Shown one piece after another: positions 16,090 to 23,460 of a DNA stretch of 64,000 bases. Both the position numbers and the translations under genes were made by a program. The notes below the pieces were generated by a model. The model was given only the letters and a program-made list of their open reading frames with translations. It did no database searches and was not told the origin of the DNA. The stretch comes from Sphingopyxis sp. LC81 (lineage in GTDB: Bacteria > Pseudomonadota > Alphaproteobacteria > Sphingomonadales > Sphingomonadaceae), in contig NZ_JNFD01000030.1 of the NCBI RefSeq assembly GCF_000756375.1, positions 62,001 through 126,000 of the forward strand, in the 5' to 3' direction. How positions within the stretch are numbered: position 1 is the stretch's first letter; each line of letters opens with the position of its first letter.

Positions 16090-16764
16090 ATGAGCGAAAC
16101 CGGAACCGCAACGCGCACCGCCGTCACCGAACGTCCTGCAACCAAGGCCGCGACACGCGGCCGACGCGGGAGACCTGTCGGCGACCGCGAGGCGCAGCGC
16201 ACGAAATTGCTGCGCGCCGGGATCAAGGTCATCGCCGACGAGGGCTATGCCGGTGCCTCTCTCCGCAAGGTTGCCAAGCAGGCGGGCCATACGACCGGCG
16301 CGATCACCTATTATTTCGCCGACAAGGAAGAGATGGTCGGCGCGATCATCGAATTCATGTTCGACGGGTTCGACTCGATGCTCGATTCGGGCGACGAGGT
16401 CGCCGACCATCGCAAACGGCTCAAGCGCTGGGTCGAGCTCAACTCGAACTCCGATGGCTGGATCGCAGGCTTTCAGCTCCTCGCCCGGGCGCGGCACGAG
16501 CCCAAGTTCGCGGCCATCTATGCCGACCGCTATTCGCGTTACCGCGAACGCCTCGCCGGCATTCTCGCGAAGCAACAGGCCGCGGGCGATGTGCGCAACG
16601 ACATATCGCCCGACATCCTCGCCGATCTGATCGGGTCGATTGCCGACGGCTGGACGATCATGCTGCCGATCGAAATCGAACGCTTCGCGCCCGAACGCGT
16701 CGACGCACTCATCGACGCCATCATCAAACTGCTGCAACCGCCCGTGGCGGCGCGGAAAGGCTGA
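16090..16764 (+). CDS. TetR/AcrR-family regulator
   Basis: Protein of 224 residues. A basic low-complexity N-terminus of about 35 residues (TKAATRGRRGRPVG) precedes the helix-turn-helix 'LLRAGIKVIADEGYAGASLRKVAKQAGHTTGAITYYFADKEEM'. It is BetI-like, as is the TetR protein at 4487, and may share its operator class. No copy of ACAANNNTTGT was found in its own 49-bp leader, and it follows the oxidase gene closely, so it may be co-transcribed. Whether it or the 4487 protein binds the repeated operators is open. Confidence 0.88.
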   Translation: MSETGTATRTAVTERPATKAATRGRRGRPVGDREAQRTKLLRAGIKVIADEGYAGASLRKVAKQAGHTTGAITYYFADKEEMVGAIIEFMFDGFDSMLDSGDEVADHRKRLKRWVELNSNSDGWIAGFQLLARARHEPKFAAIYADRYSRYRERLAGILAKQQAAGDVRNDISPDILADLIGSIADGWTIMLPIEIERFAPERVDALIDAIIKLLQPPVAARKG

Positions 16765-16810
16765 GGAACGAGCCTTGCTCGCGCCGCCGACGAGCGGCGA
16801 CCAGTATGCT

Positions 16811-17650
16811 TCAGACCATCTGCGCGAAGACCGGTGCGCGGAACGGCGCGCCGGGCTCCATCTGGGCGATCTCTTTCTTGAACAGATTGCCGTTACGCTC
16901 GTAGCCCGACCTGCTGATGCCGGGCAGCGGGCTGAAGGTCGCATCGTCCCCAAAGAAACGGAAGACGAGCGTGTGGCGCTCGGGGCAATCGGCATCGATG
17001 TTGGCGCCGCCGTGGAGCGAGCCGGGATGCAGGAAGAGCACGTCGCCCGGCTCGGTCGCCCAGGAGAGAATGTCATATTTGCCCGGATCGGCCTTGCGCT
17101 CGGCCTCGATGTCGGGAAGGCGCGGCAGCGCGTCGCCGCCGTGCAGCGGGTCGGTCGGATCGGCCGGGCTGAAGGTCGTGCCGTCGTAGAGCTGCCCGCG
17201 GTGCGAGCCGCGAATAATCTCGAGACCATTTTTCTTGGGAACCGAGCCGAAGCTGATCCAGGCATTGCCCCAATGGTGACCGGCCCACGGCAGATAGGAC
17301 GTATCCTGATGCCAGTAGGTGCGCGTGCCCTCGCCGCCTGCCTTCAGGAACACTTCCTCAGCGAAGTACCAGACATTCTTCGACCCCCAGAGCTCGGCGA
17401 ACAATTTGCCGAACGGAAGCGTCGCCACCAGCTCGTCGAGGCGTTCCTTGGCATGCGGATTGGCGTTGTCGACGTGCGACTTCACATGCTGCTTCTGGTC
17501 GCCGCGATACAGCCCGTGGCCGTTCGGGCCGGGGTTGGCGACGATCCAGTCATAGACCTCGCGGCATGCCGCGAGCTGCTCGGCATTGAGCACATTCTTC
17601 ATCAGAACTGCGCCGTCCTCGAAATAGGCCTTCCGCACCGATTCTTCCAT
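16811..17650 (-). CDS. Phytanoyl-CoA dioxygenase (PhyH)-family Fe(II)/2-oxoglutarate oxygenase
   Basis: Protein of 279 residues. The metal triad is visible: 'YWHQDTSY' with His114 and Asp116, and 'LHPGSLHGGANI' with His213. A distal arginine for 2-oxoglutarate lies in 'RHTLVFRFFGDDA'. Family members hydroxylate acyl-CoA chains or small lipophilic molecules next to a carbonyl. GGGAG precedes ATG 17650. The promoter carries operator site 8. It is a monocistronic unit converging with the TetR gene. Confidence 0.9.
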   Translation of the reverse strand: MEESVRKAYFEDGAVLMKNVLNAEQLAACREVYDWIVANPGPNGHGLYRGDQKQHVKSHVDNANPHAKERLDELVATLPFGKLFAELWGSKNVWYFAEEVFLKAGGEGTRTYWHQDTSYLPWAGHHWGNAWISFGSVPKKNGLEIIRGSHRGQLYDGTTFSPADPTDPLHGGDALPRLPDIEAERKADPGKYDILSWATEPGDVLFLHPGSLHGGANIDADCPERHTLVFRFFGDDATFSPLPGISRSGYERNGNLFKKEIAQMEPGAPFRAPVFAQMV

Positions 17651-17710
17651 GTTCCGCTACTCCCGATAACTGTCGCGACTCTCGATAGCCGAAACCTAGC
17701 TATTTTGCAA

Positions 17711-17731
17711 ACAATTGTTGTGTTAATTAAC
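17711..17731. promoter_or_regulatory. Operator ACAATTGTTGT plus GTTAATTAAC palindrome (site 8)
   Basis: ACAA-TTG-TTGT at 17711-17721 overlaps a perfect AACAATTGTT, and abuts a second perfect palindrome GTTAATTAAC at 17722-17731. It lies 61 bases upstream of the PhyH start. Confidence 0.6.
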
Positions 17732-17756
17732 AATGCCGGAAATGCCCGCATCTCCG

Positions 17757-18641
17757 TCACATCTCGAGCTTGCATCCGCGCGCGACGAGGATCGGCCGCA
17801 TTTCCCAGTACGCGGCCGGCGTCCGCGTCAGCGGGATGTAGGGGTGAAGGTGATGGACGATGTGGAACTGCATTCCCATCGAGCCGATATTGCCGACCTT
17901 GGACCGCCAGTTCTTGGTGTCACGGTAGCGCCCCTCCTGCATGCCGGGGCTGTGCGGCGCGTAGGAGAGGAAGAAGTTCGTATAGGTGGCGGCGATCTGA
18001 TAGGGCAGCCACCATAGGAAGAACGCCTCCAGCGCGTGCCCCGTCCAGGCGAGGGCGATCAGAATCCCGAAATAGGCGAGCCGATAGACGAGCGTCAGCC
18101 GGATCAGGTCTTCGCGCTTCGATCGGGCCAGACAGCCCAGATAGTCGCCGACCCGCTTCGCGCCGGGCTGGCGCTGCTGGATCGAGACCCATATCGCCGA
18201 CAGCGGACCATCCGCATGATTGGTGATATCGGGATCGAGGTCGGGATTGTTCGAAAAGCGGTGGTGGTCGAGGTGCGTGACGCGCAGCACTTCGAAGGGA
18301 TACAGAAACATCCATGAGGTGGCATGGCCGACGAGCTCGTTCAGCCAGTGCCATCTCGTCCCCGGCCGCCCGATGATGTGATGCTGCGCCTCGTGCGTCG
18401 GCAGATAGACGAGCGATATGTTGAGGCTCGCGATGACAAAGCCGAGCCACAGCGGAATGACCTCCAGGAAAACGAGCGGCCAGAGCGCAAGCCAGCAGAG
18501 AAGATTGGCAAAGGCCCAGGCGACGATTCCCCAAGGAACCATGCCGCTGTGCTTCTGCGCGATCTGGCGCTCGAGCCGGACGAGTTCGGCGTTCGAAAGG
18601 CCCGTAAGATCGACAGCCGTCATCTGCTGCGACGCGCTCAT
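17757..18641 (-). CDS. Membrane fatty-acid desaturase/hydroxylase
   Basis: Integral membrane di-iron enzyme of 294 residues. The three histidine boxes are present: HEAQHH (83-88), HLDHH (123-127) and HIVHH (260-264), with hydrophobic segments at about 35-80 and 185-225. Such proteins desaturate or hydroxylate acyl chains or carotenoid-like rings using O2. The start ATG 18641 overlaps the TGA of the upstream small gene (ATGA), indicating translational coupling. A longer frame to 18677 exists but lies inside that gene. The promoter with operator site 9 is upstream of the small gene. Confidence 0.88.
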   Translation of the reverse strand: MSASQQMTAVDLTGLSNAELVRLERQIAQKHSGMVPWGIVAWAFANLLCWLALWPLVFLEVIPLWLGFVIASLNISLVYLPTHEAQHHIIGRPGTRWHWLNELVGHATSWMFLYPFEVLRVTHLDHHRFSNNPDLDPDITNHADGPLSAIWVSIQQRQPGAKRVGDYLGCLARSKREDLIRLTLVYRLAYFGILIALAWTGHALEAFFLWWLPYQIAATYTNFFLSYAPHSPGMQEGRYRDTKNWRSKVGNIGSMGMQFHIVHHLHPYIPLTRTPAAYWEMRPILVARGCKLEM

Positions 18642-18826
18642 ATCCAGCGCCCCGTAATCGAAGCCAGAAGCCCCCATCCCCCGCCAACCGCAAGGCCGAC
18701 AGCGAGACGCTGCTCCGGATCCAGAAGTCCCGCCACCGCCATAGCTTGGGCAAAAAGCGGCGCGAGAAATCCGATGCCGAAGACCAGCGGCAGAATCCGG
18801 GTCAGATATTTGAGAGTGGCTTCCAT
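18638..18826 (-). CDS. Small two-helix membrane protein coupled to the desaturase
   Basis: Protein of 62 residues, unrecognised. Two hydrophobic stretches are visible: residues 10-32 (ILPLVFGIGFLAPLFAQAMA, trimmed) and about 41-58 (glycine-rich LAVGLAVGGGWGLLA). GGAGAAGGG precedes the ATG. The stop overlaps the desaturase start by four bases. It could be an accessory or assembly subunit of the desaturase; this rests on position alone. Confidence 0.7.
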   Translation of the reverse strand: MEATLKYLTRILPLVFGIGFLAPLFAQAMAVAGLLDPEQRLAVGLAVGGGWGLLASITGRWI

Positions 18827-18912
18827 CTTCCCTTCTCCAAATTCGCCAGCGTTGGATTGCCGCCGATCGTGGGTGTCGATGAAGCTTCCTTTATCCGATT
18901 CCCACTTTTAAG

Positions 18913-18923
18913 ACAACGATTGT
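18913..18923. promoter_or_regulatory. Operator ACAACGATTGT (site 9)
   Basis: ACAA-CGA-TTGT, 87 bases upstream of the small membrane protein start. It is the rightmost copy of the motif. Confidence 0.6.
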
Positions 18924-19077
18924 TCTGTTAAATTGGTGCAACGATGTTGGCGGGCTAATCGCCGCTCGGCCCCGACTGCTGCAGATTGGCCGGTTATGGC
19001 CGTTTGCGGTCCAGCCGCTTTTGCGCGCTGATCGTAAAAAGCGGACATGAGCCGCAGCGTCAGCGCCGTGGCCTAAT

Positions 19078-19245
19078 ATGGCTGCGGCGCCCTCATACAT
19101 CCCTGCCCAGCTTTGCGATGCGCCCGCCCTCTTATCGCGATCACGCCTGAACGCGCGCATTGCCCCAGCGATCGGCTTACTGATCGGCGAATATAACGCC
19201 AAACCCGACGTGTACGAGTGGCTGCAGCGGGGGTCATCCGGATGA
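19078..19245 (+). CDS. Small hypothetical protein, 55 aa
   Basis: Open frame of 55 codons starting ATG 19078, with natural-looking composition ('ARIAPAIGLLIGEYNAKPDVYEWLQ'). Its TGA overlaps the ATG of the AlpA-like fragment by four bases (ATGA). Family not recognised. The neighbourhood suggests a mobile-element origin. No obvious ribosome site. Confidence 0.4.
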   Translation: MAAAPSYIPAQLCDAPALLSRSRLNARIAPAIGLLIGEYNAKPDVYEWLQRGSSG

Positions 19246-19340
19246 TTACCTCCCCCCTTATCTCGATGAAGCAGGCAACCGAGCTGACCTCACCTTCTCG
19301 CTCAACGATCTACCGCATAGTGGCAGACATCCCCGCATGA
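19242..19340 (+). pseudogene. AlpA-like helix-turn-helix regulator, truncated
   Basis: Frame of 32 residues: 'PLISMKQATELTSPSRSTIYRIVAD' is the front half of an AlpA/excisionase-type helix-turn-helix, where 'SRSTIYR' is the recognition helix. Normal members continue with a G-x-F-P wing and 30 or more further residues; here a stop follows at once. AlpA-type proteins control excision of prophages and integrative elements, so this is a mobile-element remnant. Confidence 0.55.
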
Positions 19341-19903
19341 CGACGATCAGGTGAGAAGCAGGTGCAGTGTCCGCGTGACAATAGAACGTCCATGAGTTCG
19401 GCTTCCGGCCGAGAATGCATGTCAGGAAAGCGCTCAAGCCATTCCGCGGCAAGGAGACTGACGATTTTAGGGTGCCTTTCGGCGCCATCGGTCAATAGTT
19501 CGTGGGAACCTGCAACATGTTCCTTTTCGCGAGCAAGCGAAGGCTCGAAAAGGAGGCGGGCAAAGCGCTCAAATATGTGCGCGTCGGACAGCGTTGCAGC
19601 CCAGACCGCATCTTTGACATCTTTCCACTCGTCAGAAGACAGAGCATGATTTGAGAAGTGCAATTGGACCTGAAGAAGTTGGTCTTCGTCCAGGTAGCCC
19701 AACGAGCCGGTCGAGCGCACTCGCTCCGCCAGCGCGGCGAGCAGAACATATCCTGCGGACCAGGCGTTGTTCTCGGCGTAGCTCCCCGCGATGAGCGCTG
19801 CGTGCGGGTGAGCACGTGAACAGGCGGCGCCATTCCCGCGAGATCGCCGCCGATCATGCCCAAAAAGAACTCCGCGTATCCGTCGCTGATTCCCGCTTGC
19901 CTG
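19310..19903 (-). pseudogene. Degraded gene of unknown function
   Basis: A stretch of natural-looking protein ('SYAENNAWSAGYVLLAALAERV', trimmed; then 'LGYLDEDQLLQVQLHFSNHALSSDEW', trimmed) is read from about 19800 to 19340. The best upstream continuation ('AEFFLGMIGGDLAGMAPPVHVL') lies in another frame, so a frameshift appears near 19805-19815, and no clean start was found. Family not recognised. It overlaps the AlpA-like fragment and seems to be part of the same scar. Confidence 0.4.
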
Positions 19904-19920
19904 AAGGATCAAGCCAAGTT

Positions 19921-19946
19921 ACTTACAAGCAATTCTGATTGTAAGT
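19921..19946. promoter_or_regulatory. TACAAGC-family operator A (GH1 promoter)
   Basis: ACTTACAA (19921-19928) and TTGTAAGT (19939-19946) are perfect arms around a 10-base centre. It contains TACAAGCAATTCTGA, shared in consensus with sites at 27933 and 28939. It ends 9 bases before the GH1 ATG, so bound protein would block initiation. Confidence 0.65.
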
Positions 19947-19955
19947 GGAGAGAGT

Positions 19956-21251
19956 ATGGAACGGCGCGATTTCCTGAGCATAGCAAGTACCGCAGCGGGT
20001 GCCGCGCTGATGGTAGCGCCGGCGATGGCGGCGACCAAGAAGAAGCGTCCAGATTTCCTTTGGGGAACCGCCGGTGCGGCGTATCAGGTCGAGGGTGGGA
20101 ATATCGCCAGCGACCTCTGGGTGATGGAACATGTGACGCCGCCTCTGTTCGCCGACAAATCCGGCGATGCCTGCGACGTCTATCATCGCTATGAGGGAGA
20201 CATCGCCCTCGCCGCGTCGCTAGGCTTCAACACCCATCGCTTTGGCATCGAATGGGCGCGGATCGAGCCCGAGCGCGGGCAGATTTCGGACGCGGGCCTC
20301 TCCTATTACCGCAGCGTCCTCGAAACCTGCCGTCGGCACGGGATGAAGGCGGTCGTGACGCTGAGCCATTTCACCGTCCCGCGCTGGGTCGCGGCGACCG
20401 GCGGCTTCACCGACCCCGCCAATGTCAGGGCCTTTGCCGCCCATTGCGCGCGGATCGTCGACGCGCTGGGCGATCTGATCCATCTCGCGATCACCTTCAA
20501 CGAACCCAATCTGGCGACCGTCGTGCGCTGGAGCGGGCTTTCCGAAAAATATCGCCCCTATATCGAGGCGGCGCAGAAAGCGGCGGGGGTCGCGCAAAAC
20601 GCCCCCGCCTGGTCGAGCCCGATGCTGGCGGGCGAACGCCAATATGACGGCATCGTCGCCGCGCATAGCAAGGCGTTGGAAGCAATGCGCACGGCAAAGG
20701 CGCGCTTCCCGATCGGCCTGTCGCTCGCCATCCCAGCCGACACCGCGGCGGGCGGCGACGATCGCGGGCTGAAGCGCAAGCAGGCGGACATGCTCGATCG
20801 CTGGCTCGCCGCGCCCGGCGATTTCGTCGGCATCCAGACCTATACCGGCGGCGAGGTTGGCCCCGATGCCGACATGCCGCCCGCCCCCGGAACCGAAGTC
20901 ACGCAAATGGGCTATGCCTTCACTCCCGCAGCGATCGAAGGCGCGATCCGGCTCGTCGCGACACGAACCGACCGCCCGCTTTATGTCACCGAAAATGGCG
21001 TCGCGACCGAGGATGACAGCCGCCGCATCGCCTATATCGACGGCGCGGTCGCCGGAGTCGAACGCTGCCTCGCCGACGGCATTGATCTCCGCGGTTATAT
21101 CCACTGGTCGCTGCTCGACAATTGGGAATGGGTCGCGGGTTATCGCCCCAAATTCGGGCTCGTCGCGATCGAGCCGAAAACCTTCCGCCGCCTGCCCAAG
21201 CCATCGGCGCATCACCTGGGCAAGATTGCCAAGCGCGGCGGCCTCGGCTGA
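19956..21251 (+). CDS. Glycoside hydrolase family 1, exported
   Basis: Protein of 431 residues. It begins MERRDFLSIAST, a Tat-type twin-arginine signal, with cleavage near AMA-A (about residue 25). The GH1 acid/base is Glu183 (TFNEPN) and the nucleophile is Glu346 (YVTENGVA). 'FLWGTAGAAYQVEG' is the family start. GH1 enzymes are retaining beta-glycosidases, mostly beta-glucosidases. The Tat signal implies periplasmic action on folded enzyme. The promoter carries operator A. Confidence 0.92.
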   Translation: MERRDFLSIASTAAGAALMVAPAMAATKKKRPDFLWGTAGAAYQVEGGNIASDLWVMEHVTPPLFADKSGDACDVYHRYEGDIALAASLGFNTHRFGIEWARIEPERGQISDAGLSYYRSVLETCRRHGMKAVVTLSHFTVPRWVAATGGFTDPANVRAFAAHCARIVDALGDLIHLAITFNEPNLATVVRWSGLSEKYRPYIEAAQKAAGVAQNAPAWSSPMLAGERQYDGIVAAHSKALEAMRTAKARFPIGLSLAIPADTAAGGDDRGLKRKQADMLDRWLAAPGDFVGIQTYTGGEVGPDADMPPAPGTEVTQMGYAFTPAAIEGAIRLVATRTDRPLYVTENGVATEDDSRRIAYIDGAVAGVERCLADGIDLRGYIHWSLLDNWEWVAGYRPKFGLVAIEPKTFRRLPKPSAHHLGKIAKRGGLG

Positions 21252-21297
21252 ACGATCGGGCGGAGCGCGACCTCGCGCTCCGCCGCTATTCCCTGCC

Positions 21298-23460
21298 CTA
21301 TTTTGCCGCCGCGGCGTCGACCAGCGTGCGAACGCCCGGGCCGATCTTGACGATCAGGTCGGCGGCGGGCTGCGGCCGGATGAAGGCATCGAACGGACGC
21401 CACGACGCCGCCTCTTCCTGCTCCAGCCGCGCGAGCAGCTTGTTTGCCGCGTCGACCTCAGCTGGCGACAATTTGCGCCCTGCCTCCACCGCGTCGACTG
21501 CATCGAGACCAGCGCACGCCAATGCCGCAATCAGTTCGGACGTCGGACGCGCCGCCTCGAGCATCCGATTGCCCGCCGCAACCTCCTGAAAGCGCGCGTC
21601 ATTGTCGCGCCAATCGGCAAGCTGCGCCTTCAGCGCCCCGGCCAGCGCGCGCTCACCCCCGGCATAGCGCGCCGCATCGTCGGCGAAACGCCGCGCGACA
21701 AGGCTGTCGACCGGCGCGGCATCGGCGAGCGCGTTGAGCGGCTGAACGAAGCGCTTTCCCGCAAGCATCGCCTTGATGCGATGGTCGTGCGCCATGTTGC
21801 GCACCGGACCGGTGACCGCGAGCAGATTGGCGACGGCACCGCTGTCGTTCGGCGCGATGCGCGCCGCGATCCGCTGCTGGTTGGCGCGGTCGTCGAGGCC
21901 GCTGACCGTTAGCTGTTCGGCGACAACCGCGAGGCGGCGGTACATGTCGGCCTTGTCGGTCACCGTGGCGGGCGACCAGAAACGCTCGGCGAGCGCGGCG
22001 GCGCGCGGCCAGAGATGATGGTCGATCAACTGGTCGGGCGCGATTTCGCCCCACAGCGGTGCCTCGGCCCCGATCAGCAGTTTCTCCTGCTCGGGTGACA
22101 GCGCCGCGTGCGGAAAATCGACCAGCGCATCGGTGACGAAATTGGCGAGCAGCGGGCTGAGCCCGCGCAACATCTTCGCATGCTCCGGCGTCAATCCGGC
22201 GGCGGAAGTCGCAGCGGGATCAATGCCATAACCATAGTCGGCGGGCATCAGCAGGTTGAGATAATAGCCCGCCGACATGATCGTGCGATGCCCCGTGGCG
22301 GTCGCGTCGGCCATCGCGTTCGACGTCTGCCAAGCCTGAACGATGGTGTCCTTGGGCAGCCCGGCGCCGGTGACCTCCTCCCACCCGATCATCGTCTTGC
22401 CGAGCCGGCGCACGATCGCGGCGGCACGGCGGAGGAAATGGGCCTCGACCGCCTTGTAATCGGCGAGCTTCTCACGCGCCATCAAGGCCTTCATGCCGGC
22501 ATCGTCGGCCCAGACGGTCTTGCTGACCTCGTCGCCACCGATATGGAAATGCGGGTCGGGAAACAGCGGCGCCATCTCGCCAAACAGGCGCTCAAGGAAG
22601 CGATAAGTCGCATCGGATGCCGGATTGAGCGCCATTTCGGGCTGGCCGAGGAACAGCGTCTTCGACACCGAGCCTACCTCGGGATAGGCCTCGACGATCG
22701 CACGACTGTGACCCGGAACGTCGAATTCGGGAATGATGCGAATGCCGCGGTCGGCGGCATAGGCGACGAGATCGCGGATCTCGGCCTGGCGATAATATTC
22801 GCCCCCGGCGTTGAGTTTCGGATAGCGCAGGCTCTCGACGCGGAAACCCTGATCGTCGGACAGATGAAGGTGCAGCGTGTTGAGCTTCAGCCGTTCCATC
22901 GCGTCGATCTGGCGCTTAATCGTCGCGACAGAAATAAACTGCCGTGCCGTGTCGAGCATCACGCCGCGCCAGCCAAAGCGCGGTGCGTCGCCGATCGTCT
23001 GATGCGGAATTTCAATGCCGAGCGGCGACAGGCCGACGAGTTGCCGCACGGTCGCAAAAGCGCGCAGCACCCCGGTCGGACCGTCGGCGTCGATCGCGAT
23101 GCCGCTCGCCCCGACTGTCAGGCGATAAGCCTCGCCCGCATCGACCCCGCCCGTGGCATCGCGGCACGTCACGCTCACCGCGACCGGGGTTTTGGCATCG
23201 AGGATCAGGCCGGTATGCTTGAACACATCGCGGTTGAGCCGCGCGGCGGCGCGGTCGAGCGGCGTGGCATCACCGCACCCGCGCATGTCGGCGCGGAGCG
23301 GACCCGCGATCGCGAGCATCTTATCGCCGTTCAGTGTCACCGACTGCGGCAGCGGCATCAATGCGGGCGCGGCGTGCGCCGGCGCCGCGAGCAGCAAACC
23401 CGCCCATAGTCCCAGGCTCTTGGTCACGCCCTGTCCCTTTCGTTCAATTCGGAAATTCAT
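21298..23460 (-). CDS. Glycoside hydrolase family 20 (beta-N-acetylhexosaminidase)
   Basis: Protein of 720 residues with signal peptide (cleavage near AHA-A, residue 31), a GH20 N-terminal domain (about 35-155) and the catalytic barrel from 'RFGWRGVMLDTARQF' on. The adjacent Asp310-Glu311 in 'FHIGGDEVSK' are the substrate-assisted catalytic pair. Typical role is release of terminal GlcNAc or GalNAc. Its ATG overlaps the stop of the esterase gene (ATGA), so it is the third structural gene of the TetR-GH3-esterase-GH20 operon. A C-terminal helical extension (about 560-720) goes beyond the barrel. Confidence 0.92.
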   Translation of the reverse strand: MNFRIERKGQGVTKSLGLWAGLLLAAPAHAAPALMPLPQSVTLNGDKMLAIAGPLRADMRGCGDATPLDRAAARLNRDVFKHTGLILDAKTPVAVSVTCRDATGGVDAGEAYRLTVGASGIAIDADGPTGVLRAFATVRQLVGLSPLGIEIPHQTIGDAPRFGWRGVMLDTARQFISVATIKRQIDAMERLKLNTLHLHLSDDQGFRVESLRYPKLNAGGEYYRQAEIRDLVAYAADRGIRIIPEFDVPGHSRAIVEAYPEVGSVSKTLFLGQPEMALNPASDATYRFLERLFGEMAPLFPDPHFHIGGDEVSKTVWADDAGMKALMAREKLADYKAVEAHFLRRAAAIVRRLGKTMIGWEEVTGAGLPKDTIVQAWQTSNAMADATATGHRTIMSAGYYLNLLMPADYGYGIDPAATSAAGLTPEHAKMLRGLSPLLANFVTDALVDFPHAALSPEQEKLLIGAEAPLWGEIAPDQLIDHHLWPRAAALAERFWSPATVTDKADMYRRLAVVAEQLTVSGLDDRANQQRIAARIAPNDSGAVANLLAVTGPVRNMAHDHRIKAMLAGKRFVQPLNALADAAPVDSLVARRFADDAARYAGGERALAGALKAQLADWRDNDARFQEVAAGNRMLEAARPTSELIAALACAGLDAVDAVEAGRKLSPAEVDAANKLLARLEQEEAASWRPFDAFIRPQPAADLIVKIGPGVRTLVDAAAAK

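Noticed and set aside
18891-19202. A 103-codon minus-strand frame in the scar region
   Set aside because: No start signal, spans operator site 9, and the plus-strand 55-residue frame is more protein-like.
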